From contig OZ038381.1 of NCBI GenBank assembly GCA_964036045.1, positions 128,037,708 through 128,101,707 of the forward strand: 64,000 nt of DNA, given 5' to 3'. Made by a program: the position numbers and the translations under genes. Source of the DNA: Eutreptiella sp. 'Long Island Sound 2002'. Its lineage: Eukaryota > Euglenozoa > Euglenophyceae > Eutreptiales > Eutreptiaceae. Positions 20,285 to 31,148 of the stretch are shown piece by piece. Numbering within the stretch: the first letter of the stretch is position 1; the number at the start of each line of letters is the position of its first letter. A model generated the notes under the pieces. The model made no database searches. It worked only from the letters and a program-made list of their open reading frames with translations, and was not told where the DNA came from.

Positions 20285-23230
20285 GACTTGGCTTCCCGCA
20301 GCCCCTTCCGGCTGCGATCCACCAGGACTTTGTCCACCACGTTGCTGGGCTTTGAGTTCCTCCAACGTCCTCAACATGTCCTCAGCAACCTCCTCGATCG
20401 ACCTCACTCGTCGGTCTTGGCCAGGTCCACCACCATAGCCTCTTCCTCCGCCTTTTCCTTGGCCTTTGCCTTGGCCTTTTCCCCCGTCTCCGCCCTTCGC
20501 CTTCCAATCGGAAATCCGCTGCTCCTTGGGCTTCTTCTCGGGTCGGGCGGCGAAGTAGGCCTTCTTGTCCGCCTCATACACCTTGCACTGACGGTGATCA
20601 TGTGCATGGTTGTTTCCCTTGCCATAACAGACCCAGCACCCGTCGTGCTGAGACCTGTACTCCCGGAACGAGAGCGGTGGGTTCCCGATCCTCCTTGGCG
20701 CTCTGCTCTTATTGGGTCCCACCTGGCTCCATCTGGACCGATCCTGCCCATGATTCCTCACGTTGTGCGCCACAAACGCGAAGAAGTGGGCCTCCTCATG
20801 ATCCTCCCGGGACCCGGTCCAGTGGTCTTGGCCACTTCCACTACCATCCTCCGCGGAGTTGGCCGTGTTCTCCTGGATCTCCCGATGATGGCGGTCTTCT
20901 CGGTGGCCTCGTTGTCCATGACCATGTCGATCCTGGACGTGGGCCTCGTTCTTCGCATTGAGCTTCAACTCCACCGTGATGTACTTCACGATCTCGTCAA
21001 GGCTCATGCGGGCGAAGATGACTTGCATCCTCAGCGGCTCCCCGCGCCTCCACTCCACGTTGTTAAGGCGCAGCAACCTTTGCCCCATGGAGTCTCCAAA
21101 CACCTCCACGTACACTGCGTTCTTCAGTCCCAACATTCGGTTGGGTTCGCCCAGGTTCCTCCTGAAGAACTCCATGATACCCGCATGGGTATCCTCTGCC
21201 GCCATAATCCGCACCGCCACCCGCTTCTTGGCCCGCTTCTTCTCCTCGTCCTCCACTCTCCTCTTCCAGTTGCCGGGGAGGACGTCCTTCAGCAGGTGGC
21301 GGATCTCACTGGCCTCGTTCCAGTCCTCCACCAGCTTGAGGCATCCGCGGTACTTCGGCAGATACCGGTTCCACTCCCGGACCCGCAACTCACCGCGGTC
21401 CAGCGGCAGTGGAATGGACCACAGGTCCTCCAGCTTCTGGTTCGGAGCGTCCACCCGCTCCTCGTCCTCCAACCACTGGAGGCAGGCCTGCTCCGTCCTG
21501 ATCAGTCCTTCCCGGATCTGATCCCGCAGCTCCTCCTTCAGGTCCTGCGCCAGGCGGTGTGGGAATGTCCGGCATACCCACTTATCCCGCGGCGCTCCCC
21601 GCATCTCGCCGACGACCTCCTCGGCGAAGTCCTCCCAATCCAGGATGAAGTTATCCAGGTTGGAGGGGTTGCCATCGTAGTAGGGGATTTTGATTCCCCT
21701 GAGGTCGTCAGTCCTGATGGCGTCTCCGACGTCTCCAGCCACCACTCCATCGAGACGGATACCACCTGTGGCCGGGGGGTGTGAGTACACTCCCCGTACA
21801 TCCCTCTCCTCCATGGAGTGCGATCCAGTTGGGCCTGAACCCATGGGGTTTGGAATGCGGGAAGGATTTGCTCCATCGGCCGTCCATATCTCCGTATTGG
21901 GGTCCTTCGCCCACAGGTTTCCGCCTGGATGACCTCGACCACGTCCGTCGGCGCTTCCCATGGTTTGCCCCTGCATGGTCTGGCTCTCGATCTTCTCTTC
22001 CGCATAAACTACCATATTCGTCGTGATCGGTACATCCTGTGCGGCATGGCACATCTGTACCGTCAGGCTCCTCGGGTCCGTGGTTACGTGCCCTTCCCGC
22101 ATGGACCCAGCCGGTGCCGTGTGTTCCCCGAGCATTGTGGATTCGCTGAACATGGGAACAAACGGCAGCGCACCCGGGTCAACACGCGGAGGCGCGTATG
22201 GTGCCTCTGCAGGGCAGCCCATGGGTTTCTCCATGGCGCTCCTGAGGGTCTTAACCCGCTCCACCAGCTCTACCGCGGCCGGCTTTGCCGGGAGCTCCGG
22301 ACCCGAGGCGAGGGGCTGTAGCTCCTCTAGCCTTTTCAGGCGTCCCGACATGTCCTCCACCAGGTGGAGGAGGCTGTCCACCACTCGCTGCTGCTTCTCC
22401 AGGGCCAGCTCCAGCTTCAACCGGTACCGGTCCCGTTCCGCTCGCAGCCCCTCCATGTCTTTCTCCGCGGCCGACTGGTCGTCCAGGATTCCCGCTACGT
22501 CCTCCTCTAGACCGTCCTTGGCGTTGTCCAGGCGGTCAAGATGATGCACGATGGCGTCCATCCCCATCTTTGGGTACTTGCCCATGAAGAAGGACACGTG
22601 CTCGCAGTGGCACGCAGGGTGCTTTCCGCCGGATTCAGCGCATCCCACGGTTCCCGGCACCTCAGACTCATCGCCCATGGGCGTATCGCCTATGGCGTCC
22701 GTCTCTGGTCCCGTGTGCCGGGGCACAGGTGCCGTCCGGGCCCTGGCTGGCCTCTCCAAACCCTCGGCATCGTGCTTCAGGGCGGGCTCGGGGGCCGTAT
22801 GCGCCCTGGCGATCGGCGCAGACATCTCCGACTCCGAAGGTGGCTCGTAGGCTGTCCGATAGCCCTCGGAGTGCCCCTCGGATTCCCACAGCCTGACCGG
22901 GCTGGGGTCCGTGTCCAAAGCCCTGGCGTCCCTTGCCGCGGACTTGGGTGACCCGCGCTTCCGGTAGCGCTGGACCCGTCCTCCACTGCTGCCTGAATGG
23001 CAGGCCTCATCAGAGTCCTCCGTGGCGGAGCGGAGGTTGCATGCCTTTCTGCAGCGACGCTCGCACATGGAGACCAGGTCCTCCATGTCACGTCCTCCTC
23101 TTCCCGAATGTCGTACTTCTCTTCGGGCTTCAACTTCCGGAGTTCGCCATGCTCTTGAACGCCTCGGTTCTTCTATGGCTCTAATCTCCGGCGTGGTCTC
23201 CACCGAGTCCACAATACACACCCGGGGCAT
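20282..23230 (-). CDS. gag: E2 Gag structural protein, intact
   Basis: The frame is open for 982 residues from ATG 23230, which lies 65 nt past the primer-binding site, to TAG 20282-20284. The homologous ATG is used by E1, while E3 has ACG there. In order: an Arg-rich N-terminus with C-E-R-R-C-x3-C-N (23036-23070), an acidic low-complexity region, a coiled coil (22340-22600), a capsid-like core beginning Tyr-Tyr-Asp-Gly-Asn-Pro (about 21690 downward), a C-x2-C-x8-H-x4-C zinc knuckle (20585-20638), then a Gly/Lys/Gln-rich tail. It is longer than most Ty3/gypsy Gags. The role is to assemble particles and bind element RNA. The frame is open upstream into the LTR, but no ATG is conserved there. 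Confidence 0.88.
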   Translation of the reverse strand: MPRVCIVDSVETTPEIRAIEEPRRSRAWRTPEVEARREVRHSGRGGRDMEDLVSMCERRCRKACNLRSATEDSDEACHSGSSGGRVQRYRKRGSPKSAARDARALDTDPSPVRLWESEGHSEGYRTAYEPPSESEMSAPIARAHTAPEPALKHDAEGLERPARARTAPVPRHTGPETDAIGDTPMGDESEVPGTVGCAESGGKHPACHCEHVSFFMGKYPKMGMDAIVHHLDRLDNAKDGLEEDVAGILDDQSAAEKDMEGLRAERDRYRLKLELALEKQQRVVDSLLHLVEDMSGRLKRLEELQPLASGPELPAKPAAVELVERVKTLRSAMEKPMGCPAEAPYAPPRVDPGALPFVPMFSESTMLGEHTAPAGSMREGHVTTDPRSLTVQMCHAAQDVPITTNMVVYAEEKIESQTMQGQTMGSADGRGRGHPGGNLWAKDPNTEIWTADGANPSRIPNPMGSGPTGSHSMEERDVRGVYSHPPATGGIRLDGVVAGDVGDAIRTDDLRGIKIPYYDGNPSNLDNFILDWEDFAEEVVGEMRGAPRDKWVCRTFPHRLAQDLKEELRDQIREGLIRTEQACLQWLEDEERVDAPNQKLEDLWSIPLPLDRGELRVREWNRYLPKYRGCLKLVEDWNEASEIRHLLKDVLPGNWKRRVEDEEKKRAKKRVAVRIMAAEDTHAGIMEFFRRNLGEPNRMLGLKNAVYVEVFGDSMGQRLLRLNNVEWRRGEPLRMQVIFARMSLDEIVKYITVELKLNAKNEAHVQDRHGHGQRGHREDRHHREIQENTANSAEDGSGSGQDHWTGSREDHEEAHFFAFVAHNVRNHGQDRSRWSQVGPNKSRAPRRIGNPPLSFREYRSQHDGCWVCYGKGNNHAHDHRQCKVYEADKKAYFAARPEKKPKEQRISDWKAKGGDGGKGQGKGQGKGGGRGYGGGPGQDRRVRSIEEVAEDMLRTLEELKAQQRGGQSPGGSQPEGAAGSQV

Positions 23231-23294
23231 ACTTGGGCAGGGCTCATAAGGGCCCAAGTCCCCGGGTCGGCGGTTGGTAGGGGCAGCAGGTACG

Positions 23295-23306
23295 CCTCTG
23301 CTACCA
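23295..23306 (-). promoter_or_regulatory. E2 primer-binding site, initiator tRNA-Met
   Basis: TGGTAGCAGAGG on the minus strand abuts the 5' LTR. It has 12 bases in common with the E1 site. Confidence 0.8.
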
Positions 23307-25674
23307 TAAAGAAGGTCCCTACCAGGACCGGCCCCCGCTGTGCCCCTTCCGCCTGTTACCCCTGCTGATTTACTCCGGATCAACGACTGCATTTCTCAAA
23401 ATTCTCAAAGTCGAAGGTCCAAAATCCAAAAATATAGAAAATGTAATCCTCCTTCAACCCTGAACAGCAACCAGATCCCACAAATACAGCAATAGCCCAA
23501 CTCACAATCCAATCCAGGCTGCGGGCTTCCGTTCAGCACACCGGTCGTCTCACGGTGGCGGGCATGTACAAGAATTGCACCAAAGAGGAAAGCCCTGAAA
23601 TTGGCATATGAACACAAATAAAGCAAAGATGGGGAAAGACGGAAACACACACAATCACAGCCATAGACCCCTGATTCCCTGGACTCAAGACCTTCCCTTG
23701 ACTCACCAACATATTGCCCTGAACCAGGTCAAATGAGATGGCTGAATGCCATGTGTCAAAAGTCAATACACAAACCCCAAAAATGTGTTCACTCCCAAGC
23801 CTCTAAATCCTAGCCCAATGGGGAAGGTGGCGTGTCATGGCCTAGGGTGCCACTCAGGACCATGCCCTACCCTGACATAACCTTGGTTGAACTTGGAGTC
23901 GAATGGGCTTGGAGATATGCCTCATGAGTTTGAACTCATAACATGCCAAAAAACTGCCAATTCACACCATATTGGCCATATATCAAATATATGCTCAAAA
24001 TTGAAGTTACCACTTATCCGAAGGCTCAAAGCATGCATGGAATCGAAGTCTAGTATTCATGGAGGATAGAGACCAAAGGTCAATGCCCATGTACATCCCC
24101 ACTTTACCCTCGAAACCCCTTCGGATATGGGCGCCACGCACTGCCCAAGTCAGCCCATGATCTTGACACCAATTCCTGTGATCCTTCGTGCGCCAAGCCA
24201 AATGGAGTACGCGATCCGGCATATGGTGGTGTTCAACTCCAAAGCATATGCCAACATATGAACAACATACCATGGTTCGACTCTCCAAAGGCTTCTTGCT
24301 GTTTGCCGACCAGGTAAGTACACAAAACGCAAAAATGAGCAACAATTGAGGTCAAAAACATGAAAATATGACCAAATACAAAGTTGTCATGATAGTATAT
24401 CTCTATGCTCACCCATGATATCCGCGCATGGTTCAATATACAAATGATTGGAACCATATGCGAACAATTCCCCCACTTGGATCCCCAATCTAGCGCATGG
24501 AGATACCTTCGCCACTCGTATCTACATGCCCCATGAAAATGGGAGTGCACTCATGGATCTCCTTGCCAAACATACCATGAGCAATACATATGCGGTAGAC
24601 TTAGTCTAGCGCTTTGAATTCCACAATTGAGCCATGGGCAAAACCCTTGTCATGTATGGCTCCCCATCTCTTCGGCCACACGAAGATATATAACATGGGC
24701 GTGAGCATATCAAGACATATACCATGCATATAAAACATACCCTCAAAAGTGGCTCCCACCATGATATGCCATGTCCCTCCATGGACATAACTTCACGTCA
24801 AAAATGCGTAGGAACCCAAGGAAAGTATCTATGCAACTCCAACACACTCATGCGGTACACTCGAAAGTCGCATTAAAATATTCGGTTGCACGGTCCAAGA
24901 GTTATATATCACTTTCTACCCTCTTGACCATTATCCCTTGCTATACCCGGCATGGGTACACACCAAAGACGTTTGATGCTTCCTAAATTAACTTGAGACC
25001 AAGGCGCTTGCAACGCAACCTTCCTTATTCTATTTCCTCACACTCGCGCGTAGATATGTCTTCTCAAAGTGGTCCCACGATTCGCTTTTGTTTCCCTTAT
25101 ATCTCCAAGTCAAATGGGTGGCAGGTATAAGGGAAACCTGATTCGGGCATAGGGAAAAGAGTATGACCACTCGAAGAAGACCAAATCAAGTGCGGCGATG
25201 TCGAAGTCGAAAATCCGATTTCGACATCGCAAAAAATTCTGATTAAAATTTCGAGTGCTTATTTAGAAAATTGCGGAAGCAACGAACCCTTTACTGATGA
25301 AATCTGACCCTTCATCGGGGTTTCCGCCAAAATATCTGGAAATAACAGTTAACCAATCGGTTAACGCAAAATCGCGAGCCAACTGACAGTCGCCGATACA
25401 TTGACCATCAGAACGAAAAGCTGAAAAATTACGGAAACATTATGATAATAAAACCCTGTTGATTCCTGATATTCCGATATATAAATCTCCGCTGGCGGCG
25501 TCTCGGTACTGAATATGGCCGCTCATAGCCGGAATGGCCAAACCTATCACACTATCACATCGGGTTAGGTCAGGTGGATGGGAGAGTATGATATCAGCCA
25601 ATGGCGGCTTGCCGGCACATAGATACAAACCCCAAGTGACCCCAAGATGGCCACGGGGGTCCGAACCGGCGTCA
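23307..25674 (-). repeat. E2 5' LTR (2368 bp)
   Basis: On the minus strand it starts TGACGCCGG (an A-to-C variant of TGAAGCCGG) and ends CTTCTTTA next to the primer-binding site. A candidate TATA box is at 25476-25485. The 11-bp inverted repeat is at 25195-25230. No gene. Confidence 0.87.
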
Positions 25675-25678
25675 CAGG
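25675..25678. repeat. Target-site duplication of E2, right copy (CAGG)
   Basis: Matches 13236-13239. E1 sequence resumes after it. Confidence 0.85.
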
Positions 25679-28600
25679 CCACGTCTAGAGGAGCCGCCAC
25701 GGGAGTAGGACCTCGGAGGCCTCTCCTCTGAAAATGAGTGGAATCCTAGAGAAAGCGAAGGCACATCGGGTGCCAAAGAGGGCTCTAGAAGAGCCAAAAC
25801 CACTGAGTTTCGCCACTCCCAACCCCTGGAGCGCCCTGCCAAGGGAATTGTATGTGGGCAAGGGACGTGGCAAGAAAGAAGGAGCGACCACGGAGAGCCC
25901 TGTGGACGGGCAGGACCAGCCCAGGATCTACACCATCCGTGGCCATACCCTCGAAGTCCTGATGCACCCGGATGTGCTAGAGTTGCATGCCGTGAGAGTC
26001 GTCCATACACCGCAGGGTGACGAGCGGCAGTTGCACTTGAAAGTGCGAGTACGGTGCGGACGAGAGGAGTTGGTGATGGATGTTTTGGTGGATACGGGTG
26101 CCCAGGTGAGCCTGGTCCGGAGAGAATTGTTCAAGGAGGAATCCCTGCAGTCCAGCCGTAGACCGGTACGCCTGAAGTTGGCCAATGGAGAGATTATGGG
26201 TGGTGGCACCCATGAGGCCACTATCAGTATGGAATTCTGGGAGCATGAGCGCTTGAACCGCCCTGATTAGGCGAGGAGAAGCACTCTATCCGGGAACTTC
26301 TATGTGGCCGACATTACAGATTGGGATATGATCATGGGGTATGACTTCATGGTGGGAAACGCCATTGGAGCCCTTCCACCTTGTGCAACGCTGGTCCCGG
26401 AGGATAATGAATGCCTTACATGGCTGTCGGCGGACTATGCATGTGGATCATCCCAATGGAATGCTGAGGAAGAGGATCGGATCGTCCAAGCGGTGCAAGC
26501 TGTGGGTGCCAAGTCCAGAGGAGACCGCGGAGTTCAGCTCATGGAGTATGGAATGGCACCGCAGGTGTATGCCAGGATGATCCAGACGCTGGGAGCCGAA
26601 GTGCCCGAGACGGACGTCTTCGCTTCCCGGGATGCCCCACTTTTGAGGAAGTGTAGGAGGCATTGGCATCTAGGAGACTCAGCCTGGCACAGGCATTGGG
26701 GTTTGAAGGAGTGGGGGCCCATGTATTGGCATGGCTCCCTGGAAAATACCAGACGTACGGTGGAGAAGATTGTCGCGGATAGGGCGAAGGGGATCCTGGT
26801 CATAACCGGCATAGGATCCACCCCATGTCCGCTGGAAGGTCTCAAATCGACGCTGGATTCCAACACCCTGAACGAGCTGTCATTCCGGCCAGAGGAGGAG
26901 TTGTTCATCGACTCCAAGGGTTTATCAATGCCCTCCCCGGGTCAAGCGTGGGGTACCAAGGCTTTCCTGGTGGATGGGGTGCAAGCCCAGCCGACGGGTG
27001 ATGAAGCATTCATCCGTAGGGTTGAGGCTGTGCCCATGCGGGTCATGTTTGAGCCCAAGGAGGGGACGGGATCAGCCAATGGATGGCATTGACGTCCTGT
27101 CCCACGCCGAGATGGACCACGTCGTCAACTACATGCGGATGGGGATGCACGACCGTGTGGCAGCCAAGAAGGGGCGAGCCATGGTCACATCTCCGCATCG
27201 GTGGGATGACAAGATGTTGTTCACCAGCAAGTACGAGAAGGATGAGTTCGTGGCGAGGGTCATGGATCACATCGCGGACCAATATGATGGTCCGGTTGGG
27301 TCGGACCCGCCGACGTGGGACTTTCCAAGAATGGGGGCCGGTAGCGACAAGAACTCGGCTGATGCCGCAAATTTCCGAAGATTATCGGTGGGAAGCATGC
27401 CCGGCGACGATGAAGACGGCATATCGGACGAGGAGAAGTCGGACTCGGACCCGGCAGAGGCCTATACCGCAGTGCGGTCGGTGGTATCGATACCAAAGCA
27501 AGCAGCTGAAGAGGCCGAGGAGAACCCGAAGGTTGCCGAGCTGAAGGAGAGGCTGATGAATGCCTGTCCGCGGCTATTCAGTGGCGTCGCCAACAAGAAC
27601 CCTCCAGATCGTGGGAGGTTTGGCACAGCGAGGATCAAGCTGAAGCCCAACCCCAAGATCTATTGTCATCGGGAGTACCAACTTCAGGGCGATCGGGCCG
27701 AGGCCATGAAGAAGTTGTTGGCCGAGTTTATTGAGCGGGGCTGGATCGAACCCTCCGACAGTGAGTGGGCCAGCCCAGCCTTTATCGTGCCCAAGTAAGA
27801 GAAGGGCGAGTGGAGGTTGGTGGTTGATTACAGAGGTTTGAACGAGCAAACCGAGCACGACTGGTACTCGCTTCCTCTGATCGACACCATCCTCCAAAAA
27901 CAACAAAAAAAGCGGATCATCACAGTGTTAGACCTGAAACACGGCTATCACCGGATGCCGCTACACCCGGACTCCAGGCCCTGCACAGCCATGTCGACGC
28001 CGCTGGGGCCCATGCAGTGGAAAGTGGTGCCTATTGGCGCCAAGAATGGCAACGCTGCTTTCCAGCGCATGATGGAGGACCTACTCGGTCCTGTCCGGGA
28101 CTGTGCCGACCCCTCTGTGGATGACATCATCATCGGGTCCGGCACGGAAGACATGACTGAGGAGGAGCTCATCGAAGTGCATGAGAAGAATCTGCGCCGA
28201 ATGCTCAGCGAGCTGGACAAGCACACCATGGTGTGCAAGCCCACCAAAGCCTCACTCTTCGTGAAGGAAGTGGAGTTTGCGGGTCACGTGGTTGGTCACA
28301 GGCAACGCCGTCCCATGCCTGGGAAGCTGGCGCCCCATGCACCACTGGGAGAAGCCCCAGACCATCAGCGAACTCCGATCCTTCATGGGGTTTTGCAATT
28401 ACTATTCCGGCTATGTCCGGATGTATGCAGAATTGTTGGGGCCGCTGCACAAGATGCTTCAGGTGGGCAAGTTCGATGGCCTGAAGGGGAGCAAGCAGAA
28501 GCTTGCCTGGACCCCTGAGGCCAAAGATGCGTTCAGCCGCCTGAAGGAGCGACTCCTGGGGCAGCTGGGGTTATTCCTGGTGGACCCGGACAAGGGATTC

Positions 28601-30757
28601 GTGCTTCGGACGGACGCCTCGGACTATGCTGTAGGGGCAGTCCTCGAGCAGGTCCGGGACGATGGGTCGCACGTACCCGTGGCGGTTCGGAGCCGGATCC
28701 TGGCCGAGGGCCAACGTTGAACCTGGACCGCGAGGAAGAAGGAGACGTACGCCAGTGTTTGTGCGCTCAGGAAGTGGTCTGGCCACATCGGATTACAACC
28801 GGTGGTGGTTTGCACGGACCATCAGTCCTTGCAGAGCTGGCACAAGGAGCACGTCAACACCTCCTCGGGACCGGCGGCAAGGAGGGCCCGGTCGCACGAG
28901 ACGTTCGCCAAGTTCGACCTCAGCGTCGTATACGTCCCGGGGAAGGACAACACTGTGGCAGATTGCCTCAGTCGATGGGCCTACCCCGCGGGCAAGGCAT
29001 GGATGGACATATCCAGCCATGGAGACGCCGAGGAGACCGAGGAGGCCAAGCGCATCATCGAGATGTAGAAGGCCATGGAGCAAGAGGGGGTCAAGTGCTT
29101 TGTGGTGATGGCAAACCGTACAGACCTGGCCAAGTTTCGGGGCGCCCGAGTCCAAGCTATTTGAAAGGAAACCCTCGAGCAATGGATGGTGGCCCCAGTA
29201 GAGCTAGTCAGGTCGGTGCTGACAGAGGACTGGTCGGATGACTATGCGGCATCCGAACACTGAAGCAGGTACTGGAATGCCGTGAGCGCCCCGTCGGACG
29301 ATGAATGGCCCGAGGGCTTGACCGAGGATGGGGATATATTATTCATCAAGGACAAGCCATTGGTCCCTGAGAACCGAATGGAGAAGCTCATTGACCACTG
29401 GTATAACGCCCAGCTCATGCATCCGGGTCGGGACAAGATGCAGCAGGACCTGGAGTGACGCTTCAAGTTCCCACCGGGGTACTACGCCATCCTGGACAAG
29501 TACTGCAGCGACTGCGCCGTGTGTCAGGCTAAGAAGAGCCCCAACCATTCCACAGCGGGCAACCCGGTGTATACGGCTATACCGGAGGCCCCTATGCGGT
29601 CTGTGGCCATGGATGTATTCGCCATGCCTGAGGTCACTGTGGAAGGGGAGACCTACAACTGTGTCATCCTTGCGCTGGATAGGCACAGCGGGTATATCGT
29701 GGCGGTCCCTGGCAAGAAGTCCAAGAAGAAGGACAAGAAGGACAAGCATGGAGTGGGTCTGCAGGCCAAGACCGTCGCCAACGCCATGATCAGGCATTGG
29801 CTGACGATTTTTGATGTCCCAGCTGTCATCTGCAGCGATCGGGGCAGTCAATTTGTGGGGAGGTGGTTCAAGACGATGTGCAAGCACATGGGCATTCGGC
29901 ACGCCAAGACCGTGGCGTACCACAGCCGGTCAAATGGCCGAGCTGAGGTGGCCGGGCGGCAGATGTTTGAAAAATTCCGCCAGCTGCACATTGACGAACC
30001 GGGCCGGAATTGGTATAATTCGCTGTGGAGAGTACTCCAGGCGTACCACGACCTTCCGGGGCCCACTGGACTGTCGCCTCATCGTATCCTGTTCCTACGG
30101 GATCGAGTGTCACGCACTCTCCCGTGGTTGAACCATGGCAAAGTGGCCAGGGATGCGAGTGCTATGATGGCTGAGGCGGACGACACGGCGGCCAAGGTGT
30201 GCAAAGCACTTCAGAACGAGCATGAGAAGAGGGCCAAGTACTTCAAGCAGCAAAAAGTCCAGAAATATGCTCTCAGAGACACCGTATAGGTGGAGCGGCA
30301 CCACAAGGATGTCCTGTCCAGGCATCGGCAGGCATCTTGGTATGTGCCGGGGGTAATCGTTCGGAAATTCGGGCAGGATGTGTATGCGGTTCGTTTGGGG
30401 GATAACAAGATCCTGGACCGCGACCATACCCAGCTTCGTCCCCGAGCACCAGACCCCAGCGGACGTCCCGTCACCTTCGAGTTCACAGCCGGCGATGTGG
30501 ACTCAGATGACGAGGGTGAGGACGACGACTTCACCGCCGAGAAGATCCTGACGGACAAGCCAGACCCGGGGATGCCTGGGGGGAGGCTATATAAGGTCCG
30601 TTGGAAGGGGTTTGCCGCATCCAGAGATTCATGGGAGCCTCCGAGCAGTTTTTTGCCGAGGTATACCACGGTCTGGATGGATTATCTAAGGAAAAAGAAC
30701 ATTTCCTTGGATGTCAAGGACGTGTTGGTCCATTTGGTGGTTGCAGCAGCACCGTGA
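25679..30757 (+). pseudogene. pol: E1 pol (protease, Dam-like domain, RT, RNase H, integrase, chromodomain), heavily mutated
   Basis: The gag UAG (25686-25688) is in frame with the downstream protease. The protease has Asp-Thr-Gly-Ala-Gln near 26091. The Dam-like domain (26555-26900) has Asp-Val-Phe-Ala-Ser and HGSL (26730-26741). RT shows Ser-Val-Asp-Asp (28114-28125), where relatives have Phe. RNase H is at 28596-28960, integrase at 29400-30250 and the chromodomain at 30535-30720. Premature stops: 26268, 27796, 28718, 29066, 29162, 29261, 29456 and 30287. Frameshifts occur near 27070 and 28335. Six of the eight stops are C-to-T or G-to-A changes relative to E3. The product would be the element's replication polyprotein. 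This copy is dead. Confidence 0.88.
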
Positions 30758-31137
30758 TTGATCCACCTTGGCATTTTTGTTTGTTTTTGTGCTTGGGGGA
30801 CGAATGAGGGCGTTAATCCAGGGATTTTTGGGCCTTGATTGGCCATATATCCTCTTCACTCGGTCTCCACATATATTATCATTGTGGTATACGTATTTAG
30901 GTCGACCGGAGACGTTTCTCTATCTTTGATCCCCTTGGTCCATGTTGTAGATCAAGAGGAGACCGGATATGGCGGAGGGCACCGATTATGAGTGTCGTCA
31001 CCCCTCCCTCCGGGCATGGGGGACGCCTACACCGTATGTGGGGTCTCCGTGTGTCCTTGGGACATGGGGGGGGGGTTGGAGCCCATTGGGGTCCTCCCGT
31101 CCTTTCTTCAATGACTTCCGAGCGGATACATCGCTCT
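30758..31137 (+). other. E1 3' untranslated region
   Basis: 380 bp between the pol stop and the polypurine tract, homologous to E2 and E3. No gene seen. Confidence 0.6.
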
Positions 31138-31148
31138 GAGAAGGGGGG
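31138..31148 (+). promoter_or_regulatory. E1 polypurine tract
   Basis: GAGAAGGGGGG directly before the 3' LTR start. Confidence 0.75.

Larger units (their letters stand above)
13240..25674 (-). mobile_element. E2: family A LTR retrotransposon inserted in E1 gag
   Basis: The minus-strand element is 12,435 bp with LTRs of 2,365 and 2,368 bp, a 12-nt tRNA-Met primer-binding site, an intact gag and a damaged pol. It is bounded by CAGG duplications, and joining the E1 flanks across it restores E1 sequence that aligns with E2 and E3. A deletion of about 0.8 kb between protease and the pre-RT spacer explains why it is shorter than E1 and E3. Intact gag with defective pol means it could at most move with help from a complete copy. 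Confidence 0.9.

Noticed and set aside
20003-21784. Long plus-strand open frame of 593 codons opposite E2 gag (and a 591-codon counterpart at 40614-42389 opposite E3 gag)
   Set aside because: It is the antisense shadow of the GC-rich gag/protease frames. It has no motif of its own and is repeated only because the sense gene is repeated.
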